Source of the DNA: Hamadaea sp013361475 | Lineage (GTDB): Bacteria > Actinomycetota > Actinomycetes > Mycobacteriales > Micromonosporaceae | Assembly (NCBI RefSeq): GCF_040654195.1 | Contig: NZ_JBFAHM010000007.1 | Span: 1-64,000 of the forward strand | DNA length: 64,000 nucleotides | Direction of reading: 5' to 3' | Shown: in pieces, positions 58,399 through 64,000 of the stretch | Layout of the letters: each line of letters opens with the position of its first letter | Numbering within the stretch: the first letter of the stretch is position 1 | Notes under the pieces: model-generated | Database searches by the model: none | Told to the model about the DNA's origin: nothing | Seen by the model: only the letters and a program-made list of their open reading frames with translations | Program-made: the position numbers and the translations under genes

Positions 58399-59643
58399 CT
58401 ACCGGGCGGCACGGTCGTAGACGTCGCGCATCGCGGCGGCGTACCGGGCCGGAGTGTGCGCCAACGCCCGTTCGCGGGCGGCCGCGCCCAGGCGGCGGGC
58501 TGCGGCAGGATCGGTGAGCAGGTCGGCCAGCGCCCGCCCGTAGGCCTCGGCGGTGGGCTCGGCCAGCCTGGTCGCGCCGCCCAGCGCCCCGGTCCGGTGC
58601 AACTGCGCGTCGGCGAGCACGCTCGGCACCCCGGCCAGTGCGGCTTCCTGCAACACCAGGCCTTGGGTGTCGGTACGCGACGGGAAGGCGAAGACGTCGG
58701 CCAAGGCGTACGCCGCGGCGACCTCGTCCGGCGGGAGTTGGCCGGTGGCCACCACCCGGTCGGCGATCCCGGTCGAGTGGAGCAGCCCGGCCAGCCACCG
58801 GCGCTCGTAGACCGCTCCGATGAGGACGAGCTGAGCGTCCGGCACCGTACGCACGACCGAGGCGAACGCCTTCACCAGCAGGTCCACGCCCTTCTCGCGA
58901 TTGACCCGGCCGACGAAGAGGACAACGGGTCCATCGTGGATGGAGTGTCGGCGACGGAACTCGGCGATGTCCCCGGCCGACGGCGTACGCGGGGCGACCC
59001 CGGCCGGAACGAGGAAGATCCGCTCATCGGGGACGGGAAGTCCACCGCGCGCGAGCACGGCCGGGGTCGGAACGATCACCGCCGCGGCGTCGCCCAGGAG
59101 TAACCGGTTCAGCCCGTCGATCGCCGCATGCCGCCGCGAACGGGCCGGATCCGGGCTCGGCGGCTCGACGCCGATGCGGTTGGCGTACCAGGACAGGCCC
59201 AGTTCGATCGCGCGCGCCGGAATCCGGTACGCGTCCGCGTACGCGTACAAGTCGGTGTGATAGCTGTGGACGAGCGGCAGGCCGAGCCGTCGCGCGGCGA
59301 TCGTGCCGAGGAGACCCATGGGGCCGGGCGTATGCACATGGATGAGGTCGGGGCGCCACGCCGCGAACCGTTCGAGATGGGTGCGGCGCGGCCACCCGCC
59401 CAGCCGGAGGTCCGCGACGCCGCACGGCACCGAGCCGAGAGTGAGCAGCTCAGGGCAGCGGTCCTGGGATCGGTGCCGGGGCGCGACCGTGACCGTGTCG
59501 CAGCCGTCCGCCGTCAGCGCGTCGCAGAGCGTTCGCAGGGACGTCACCACCCCGTCGCGGCGCGGAAGGTAGGTGTCGGTGAAGTGGGCGACCCGCTGGA
59601 CCCGGGCGGCCACCGGCACGGGCGCGAGGAGCTGCTGCGTCAT
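58399..59643 (-). CDS. Glycosyltransferase family 4 protein
   Basis: 414 aa from the ATG at 59643. GT-B fold: the N-terminal FTDTYLPRRDGVVTSLRTL is typical of GDP-mannose-dependent and diacylglycerol glucosyltransferases; PDLIHVHTPGPMGLLG and the C-terminal FVGRVNREKGVDLLVKAFA and PSRTDTQGLVLQEAALAG (donor-binding) follow. It probably transfers a sugar from a nucleotide donor to a membrane lipid acceptor such as a phosphatidylinositol mannoside. Acceptor unknown. Confidence 0.88.
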   Translation of the reverse strand: MTQQLLAPVPVAARVQRVAHFTDTYLPRRDGVVTSLRTLCDALTADGCDTVTVAPRHRSQDRCPELLTLGSVPCGVADLRLGGWPRRTHLERFAAWRPDLIHVHTPGPMGLLGTIAARRLGLPLVHSYHTDLYAYADAYRIPARAIELGLSWYANRIGVEPPSPDPARSRRHAAIDGLNRLLLGDAAAVIVPTPAVLARGGLPVPDERIFLVPAGVAPRTPSAGDIAEFRRRHSIHDGPVVLFVGRVNREKGVDLLVKAFASVVRTVPDAQLVLIGAVYERRWLAGLLHSTGIADRVVATGQLPPDEVAAAYALADVFAFPSRTDTQGLVLQEAALAGVPSVLADAQLHRTGALGGATRLAEPTAEAYGRALADLLTDPAAARRLGAAARERALAHTPARYAAAMRDVYDRAAR

Positions 59644-59764
59644 GTCGCATTTGGTACGGGTCTCCGGCGTTGTGCGGGTAGCGGGCAAGTGTGCGGCGGC
59701 GAAACATCCGCTTGCGGCGCGGAGTTAGCGTCAGATCGACACTTCTCGTGGCTGGAGGCCACTC

Positions 59765-61750
59765 ATGGAGGCTCTCGCATCGGGCGCCGTCATCGTCGGC
59801 GTCGCGCTAGGCCTGCTCCTGATCTTCCTGCTCATCGTCGCCAAGTCGTGGCATCGGATCGGCCCGACCCAAGTCGGCCTGGTGACCAAGCGGTTCGGGC
59901 GCAGGCTGCCCGACGACAACCCCATCGCGTTCCACGGCGAGGCCGGGCACCAGGCCGACCTGCTGATGCCGGGCGCGCGGTTCAAGCTGTGGCCGGTCTA
60001 CTCGGTCACCAAGTATCCCTGGGTGCAGATTCAGGCCGGCGAGATCGGCGTGGTGATCTCCCAGGTCGGCCGGCCGTTGCCGATCGGCGCGAAGAGCGCG
60101 CGGTACAACCCGGCGTTCGGCAACTTCTCCGATCTCCGCGGCTTCATGGGCAACGCCGGGGAGAAGGGCGTGCAGCGGCCGGTGCTCCCGCCCGGCACCC
60201 TGATGCCGATCCACCCGGTCGGCTTCCTCGTCATCACCGCCCGCCGGGTGTTCGGGCTGCCGGTGGCCCCGGAGTTCGCCTCGCTGGCGCACGACATGAA
60301 GCTCACGCCCGCCGCCTTCAAGCTGCGGCCCGAGCACCTCGAGGTGACGGTCATCGCGCCGCACGGCAACGTCGACATGATCGGCCTGGTGACCGCGCTC
60401 GAAGGCGAGCCGCTGCCGTCCGGCGATCTGTCCAGCCGGCTCGGCGGGTTCGACGACGTCACCGCCCTGGAGGCCACCGCCGACACGTCGGACGCCGAGA
60501 TCATCGACGTCCTGCTCGGCTCGAAGAACGACCTCCACAACAACTACCAGGACTTCCAGTTGTTCCTGGACAACGGCGGCCGGATCGGCCTGCAGCACGA
60601 TCCGCTGCTCTACGGTGCCTACCTGCTCAACCCCTTCCTCGTCCGGGTCGAGATGGTGCCGATGCTGGTCGTGAACCAGGGCGAGGTGGCCGTCGTGAAG
60701 TCCTTCGTCGGCCTGCCCACATTGGACACATCCGGCGAGGAGTTCAAGTTCGGCAGCATCGTGCGGCCGGGCCATCGGGGCATCTGGCAGGAGCCCCTCC
60801 GCACCGGCAAGTACGCCATCAACCCCCGCATCTACGCCGCCGAGCTGGTCCCGACCTTCATCCTGACGCTCAACTGGGCCAACGCCAGCTCCCAGGCGCA
60901 CGACCTCGACGCCCGGCTGGAACCGATCGTCGGCAAGAGCCGCGAGGGCTTCGTGTTCACGATCGACCTCCAGGTCCAGATCCACGTGCCGGACCAGCGG
61001 GCGCCGAAGGTCATCTCGATGGTCGGCACCATGAAGAACCTCGTCAACGAGGTCCTTCAGTCGGCGGTCGGCAACCACTTCCGCAACACGCTTCAGCAAC
61101 TGGAGGCGGTGAAGTTCATCGAGACCCGGCAGCAGGTGCAGCAGAGCGCGCACGTCGTCGTGACGAAATACCTCGCCGGCTATGAGATCGAGACGAAAGG
61201 CGTCTACATCCAGGACGTCACCTTCCCGCCGGAACTGGTCGAGGTGCTGACCCGCCGCGAGATCGCCAACCAGGAACGGGCGACCTACAAAGAGCAGCAA
61301 CTCGCCCAGACCGCTCGCATCGAGATGGAGAAGGCCCGAGGCACCGCCGACATGCAGGCCGAACTGGCGGCCGCCCAGGTGTCCGTCGACATCAACGGCA
61401 GCAAGGCGAAGGCTCGCGAGGCGCAGGCCGGCGGCGACGCGGCGTACACCCGGGTCACCGGACAGGCCGAGGCCGACCGCATCCAGGCGATCGGCCTCGC
61501 CGACGCGAAGGCGGTCGAGGCGATGGGCGTCGCCCGCGCGACCGGCTTCTCCGCTCAGCGGGAGGCGATCGGCGAAACCCCGACCGCGCTCGTCGCGGTG
61601 GCCGCCGCCATCGCCGAAGGGAAGATCAACATCGTGCCGGAGGTGCTGGTCACCGGAGGGTCCAGCTTGGACGGACTCGCCGCGGTCCTCACCCGAGCGC
61701 TCGGCGACGGCCGCGTCACCCTCCCCGCCCAGCCTTCCCCCGCCGACTGA
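59765..61750 (+). CDS. Flotillin-like SPFH domain protein
   Basis: 661 aa from an ATG behind GGAGG. One N-terminal membrane helix (AVIVGVALGLLLIFLLIVA) then a long SPFH region (KSWHRIGPTQVGLVTKRFGR; VFTIDLQVQIHVPDQRAPKV) and a C-terminal coiled coil (about 500-600, ANQERATYKEQQLAQTARI). Ends with a Pro/Ala tail. Flotillin-type scaffolds organise lipid microdomains. It is longer than typical bacterial flotillins (about 500), with two SPFH-like stretches. A second SPFH gene lies 2.4 kb away. Confidence 0.87.
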   Translation: MEALASGAVIVGVALGLLLIFLLIVAKSWHRIGPTQVGLVTKRFGRRLPDDNPIAFHGEAGHQADLLMPGARFKLWPVYSVTKYPWVQIQAGEIGVVISQVGRPLPIGAKSARYNPAFGNFSDLRGFMGNAGEKGVQRPVLPPGTLMPIHPVGFLVITARRVFGLPVAPEFASLAHDMKLTPAAFKLRPEHLEVTVIAPHGNVDMIGLVTALEGEPLPSGDLSSRLGGFDDVTALEATADTSDAEIIDVLLGSKNDLHNNYQDFQLFLDNGGRIGLQHDPLLYGAYLLNPFLVRVEMVPMLVVNQGEVAVVKSFVGLPTLDTSGEEFKFGSIVRPGHRGIWQEPLRTGKYAINPRIYAAELVPTFILTLNWANASSQAHDLDARLEPIVGKSREGFVFTIDLQVQIHVPDQRAPKVISMVGTMKNLVNEVLQSAVGNHFRNTLQQLEAVKFIETRQQVQQSAHVVVTKYLAGYEIETKGVYIQDVTFPPELVEVLTRREIANQERATYKEQQLAQTARIEMEKARGTADMQAELAAAQVSVDINGSKAKAREAQAGGDAAYTRVTGQAEADRIQAIGLADAKAVEAMGVARATGFSAQREAIGETPTALVAVAAAIAEGKINIVPEVLVTGGSSLDGLAAVLTRALGDGRVTLPAQPSPAD

Positions 61751-61781
61751 CCCGCTGCCTTTTCGCGCTAGATCGCTTCGG

Positions 61782-61840
61782 CCTGGATCAGGGATCTCGG
61801 TCGAATCTTGGCCCAAGATTCGACCCGGATCCCTGATCCG
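61782..61840. repeat. Family A palindrome, copy A6
   Basis: CCTGGATCAGGGATC and GATCCCTGATCCGG form the outer stem, with TCGAATCTTGG/CCAAGATTCGA inside. It lies between the converging flotillin and GNAT genes. Confidence 0.85.
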
Positions 61841-61843
61841 GTG

Positions 61844-62881
61844 TCATCGCGTGAGCGCGCGCCTCCCGGCAAGCGCCAGCGTGATCGTGACGATCGCTCC
61901 GTCCCGGTCGTACGCGGGATCGACGGCGAGCGCGTCGGCGATCCGGCGCACCGTACGCAGCATCGCCGAGTTCTCGGCCTGCGTATGCACGAGGACAGCC
62001 GCGAACTCGGCCGGACGGGCCACCGAGATCAACCGCCGGAGCAGCGCCGTTCCCAGGCCGCGCCGCTGCCAGTCGTCGGCCACCAGCAGAGCCGCCTCGG
62101 CGATCTCACCTTCGCCCACCAGGTTGGCCAGAGCCACCACCTGACCTTCGGCGTCGACCGCCACCAAAGCGCAGCCGCGCTGCGGTTCAAGGAGTCGCAC
62201 CAGGTGCGAGGCCGACGGTCCCCGCGAACCGGCGAGATAGCGCCGGAACAGGCTCTCCGGCGAGCACCGCTCGTGCAGCGCGACGACCTCGGCCAGATCA
62301 GCCCGGGTCGCCGGGCGCAGCAGCAGTTCCGTGCCGTCCGGCAACAGCAACGTGGCCTGCGCGAGCTGCGTACGCGTGACCTGCCCGGCGACGTCGGCGA
62401 GCGCCTGCGCCCGGGCGAACTCGGCCGGCGTGAACACCGGAGTGGATCGGGTCAGCACCAGCGTCCCCCCGTGCGGATCTCCCACCGCGAGCTCATGCGA
62501 CGAATAGCGCTGCGGCTCCCGGGAGGGCCGCCAGGCCACCTCGCAGTCGAGCAGCGTACTGAGCGTCTCGCCCAAGTTCTCCGGAGCCGCGACCAACCGG
62601 GCCGCCTGCCCGAGCGCCTGCGTCGGCGGGTCGACCAGCCCATGGGCGTCCGCTGGGCTGATCCAGGCGTCCCTGCCCCGGCCCTTCTCCACCGCCGCGC
62701 GCAGATCCGCCTCCGTCAACCGGTCCGGGGCGTCGATGAGAAAATCGTCGACCGCGCCCGCCTCAGTCGTGTGCACCTGCACCGCCAGGATGTTCACCGA
62801 CCGCAGCGCCAGACTGGCCGCCAACACCGCGAGAAATCCCGGCCGATCGTCGATCGTCGCTCGCACCCGCCACAAGGTCAT
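61844..62881 (-). CDS. ACT domain - GNAT acetyltransferase fusion protein
   Basis: 345 aa. The N-terminus (RVRATIDDRPGFLAVLAASL) is an ACT domain, a small amino-acid-binding regulatory unit. The C-terminal half is a GNAT domain: LLRPATRADLAEVVALHERCS, then LLVADDWQRRGLGTALLRRLI, the acetyl-CoA binding RRGLGT loop. ACT-GNAT proteins of actinobacteria can be lysine acetyltransferases controlled by amino acids (as in the Micromonospora AmiKAT type), a possible role. The next gene upstream has a related ACT domain. Confidence 0.83.
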   Translation of the reverse strand: MTLWRVRATIDDRPGFLAVLAASLALRSVNILAVQVHTTEAGAVDDFLIDAPDRLTEADLRAAVEKGRGRDAWISPADAHGLVDPPTQALGQAARLVAAPENLGETLSTLLDCEVAWRPSREPQRYSSHELAVGDPHGGTLVLTRSTPVFTPAEFARAQALADVAGQVTRTQLAQATLLLPDGTELLLRPATRADLAEVVALHERCSPESLFRRYLAGSRGPSASHLVRLLEPQRGCALVAVDAEGQVVALANLVGEGEIAEAALLVADDWQRRGLGTALLRRLISVARPAEFAAVLVHTQAENSAMLRTVRRIADALAVDPAYDRDGAIVTITLALAGRRALTR

Positions 62882-63100
62882 CGCCGCCCCCTCGCAGGTT
62901 CGTCACCTCTTGTCCCTCGGAAGCCGCGCCGCTCCCCTCTCCCTCAACCCTCATGGTCCGCTGTTACACCTCGGTTACCAGGGGAAATCGCCAAGCTGCT
63001 GTGGTTGATCTCACCCAGTCCGCGCCACGGGGTGTTCGCCACCCGGCCCTTCGCCACGGGGTGCTCGTCACGGGCCTCGCCACGCGTTGCTCGCCACGGG

Positions 63101-63194
63101 GCCTTCCCCACCGGCGGGGCGGTCACGAGGTCGAGCTGATCCCCTCGACGCGGGCCTTCGCCACCGGCGGAGCGGTCACAAGGTCGAGCTGATC
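63101..63194. repeat. 41-bp direct duplication at the end of the ACT gene
   Basis: 63101-63141 and 63154-63194 are 41-bp copies with 3 differences and a 53-bp offset (GCCTTCGCCACCGGCGG...TCGAGCTGATC). Since 53 is not a multiple of 3, the inner copy is read in another frame and supplies the stop at 63123. Beyond it, degenerate GCCACGGGG-type units fill the gap to 63010. Confidence 0.75.
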
Positions 63195-63935
63195 GCCGAG
63201 GACCAGCGCCGCCGCCCGGACGAGCTGGGCGATGCGGTCGACCTCGGTGGCGTGGAAGGCAGCCGCCGTCGGCGCCGGCAGCGCCTCGACGTTGGTGAAC
63301 GCGGGCTCTGGCTCCGGCGGCAACTCCGCCCCACCGCGCGCGACCACCAGCACCAGTCCGGCCCGGCCGAACGGGGCGACGGCGTACCGGGTGCCGTCGG
63401 GGCCGGTCAGCGCCCGTGCTCGCAACGGGGTCACCTCCGGCAGCCGGGGTGCTTGCGGCGCCCGCCAGCTGGCATGGGCGACCGCCGGTTCGGCGCGGCC
63501 GATCGAGGCGCTCAGCGCCGTCAGGCCGTCCGCGCTGCCGTTGCGTACGGCCCAGTCGGCCGGGACGACGAGGACGGCGGCCCACTCCGCGGCGAGCAAC
63601 GTCGGCACCGCGTCGACGAGCGTACTGAGGCCGTCGATCGGGTTCACCGCGATCTGCGCCAGCAGCTCGGCGTCGTTGCCCCCGTGCACGGGCGCTCCGA
63701 TCGCCTGCCACACCCCGTCCACGCGTACGCCGGGCATCGCACCGAGGCCCGCCAGCAGGCGGCGAACGCTCGCCCCGCTCGGCCAGACGACCGTGAAGTC
63801 GTCGACTGCCCGGCCGGCGGCGCGCTCCAGCACGACGACCTGCACGATGTCGGCGCCCGCGACGCCGAGCGTACGAGCGACCTGGCCCAGTGAGCCTGGG
63901 CGATCCGGCAACGCCACCCTGATCCGCAGCAACAT
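63123..63935 (-). CDS. ACT domain protein
   Basis: 270 aa. MLLRIRVALPDRPGSLGQVARTLGVAGADIVQVVV is an ACT domain, parallel to the start of the ACT-GNAT protein. The middle part (GLSTLVDAVPTLLAAEWAAVLVV, then a C-terminal region to about 265) has no catalytic motif that I recognise and may be a GAF-like pocket. The last residues are generated by a frame-shifted duplication. Amino-acid sensing is likely; the partner could be the adjacent acetyltransferase. Gap to that gene is 241 bp. Confidence 0.75.
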   Translation of the reverse strand: MLLRIRVALPDRPGSLGQVARTLGVAGADIVQVVVLERAAGRAVDDFTVVWPSGASVRRLLAGLGAMPGVRVDGVWQAIGAPVHGGNDAELLAQIAVNPIDGLSTLVDAVPTLLAAEWAAVLVVPADWAVRNGSADGLTALSASIGRAEPAVAHASWRAPQAPRLPEVTPLRARALTGPDGTRYAVAPFGRAGLVLVVARGGAELPPEPEPAFTNVEALPAPTAAAFHATEVDRIAQLVRAAALVLGDQLDLVTAPPVAKARVEGISSTS

Positions 63936-63964
63936 GGCGCATATTGTCCTGCCCGCTCGTTTCA

Positions 63965-63986
63965 GGACAGTTGCGACACTGTGTCC
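63965..63986. promoter_or_regulatory. Inverted repeat upstream of the ACT gene
   Basis: GGACAGT and ACTGTGTCC around TGCGAC contain perfect ACAGT/ACTGT arms, about 30 bp before the ATG at 63935. Possible operator at the window edge. Confidence 0.3.
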
Positions 63987-64000
63987 CCCGCCGGTTGGCA

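Noticed and set aside
1..64000. CRISPR array, insertion sequence or prophage
   Set aside because: No regularly spaced repeats, no transposase, integrase or phage structural gene seen; the repeats present are scattered hairpins.

Overview
The window reads as chromosomal DNA of a high-GC actinomycete. Small families DUF2277, DUF2630 and DUF2795, a biotin synthase with a BsaP-like partner, frequent GTG and TTG starts and many Tat or Sec exported enzymes fit the Micromonosporaceae, but no rRNA or other phylogenetic marker is present, so the family placement is inference. I found no tRNA, rRNA, CRISPR, insertion sequence or prophage. Gene density is high and gaps are short.

Layout. 1-5.9 kb: a ROK regulator, a three-gene redox-looking cluster (Cys-rich protein, Tat-exported protein, MauE-like membrane protein), then yaaA, a Nudix hydrolase and a membrane-anchored transglycosylase-like protein behind a CRP-like site. 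6-12.2 kb: small conserved proteins, a GH20 hexosaminidase and a flippase-like membrane protein. 12.3-17.7 kb: a giant WD40-KAP NTPase divergent from an ArsB/SLC13-type permease. 17.8-27.8 kb: a Tat beta-lactamase-like protein with a coupled 25-codon leader ORF, a DUF4037 protein, a TetR/NTF2-like divergent pair, LemA with an M48 peptidase, a thiamine-binding protein and a secreted EEP-fold protein. 27.9-34.4 kb: a RecQ helicase with a C-terminal phosphoribosyltransferase-like part, a secreted M6 peptidase, a HAD phosphatase and a PAC2 protein.

34.5-40.4 kb is a four-gene, end-overlapping catabolic operon (acyl-CoA dehydrogenase, ADP-forming acyl-CoA synthetase, TPP-dependent decarboxylase-like enzyme, amino-acid dehydrogenase) behind a TetR-type palindrome, divergent from a P450. 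41.6-46.9 kb holds aspartate 4-decarboxylase between two AspT-type exchangers, a proton-motive aspartate/alanine cycle; the decarboxylase has a histone-H1-like Lys/Ala tail. 46.9-50.2 kb is biotin synthesis (bioD, bioF, divergent bioB and a BsaP-like gene). 50.2-53.1 kb holds an alkylglycerol-monooxygenase-like integral membrane oxygenase overlapping a YhhN lysoplasmalogenase, followed by a nitric oxide synthase. 53-61.8 kb: an M4 metalloprotease, a TMEM175-like channel, an SPFH protein overlapping a NAD-kinase-like protein, a glycosyltransferase and a flotillin. 61.8-64 kb: two ACT-domain proteins.

Nearly every convergent junction carries a large hairpin. Two are repeated families: family A, six sites with covarying stems, and family B, three sites. 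A separate unit of about 42 bp sits in the loop of one A and one B element and is also read in frame as residues 4-17 of the NAD-kinase-like protein. The items I rate most worth following are that nested unit, the Cys-rich/Tat/MauE cluster, the ether-lipid/NOS neighbourhood and the WD40-KAP protein.
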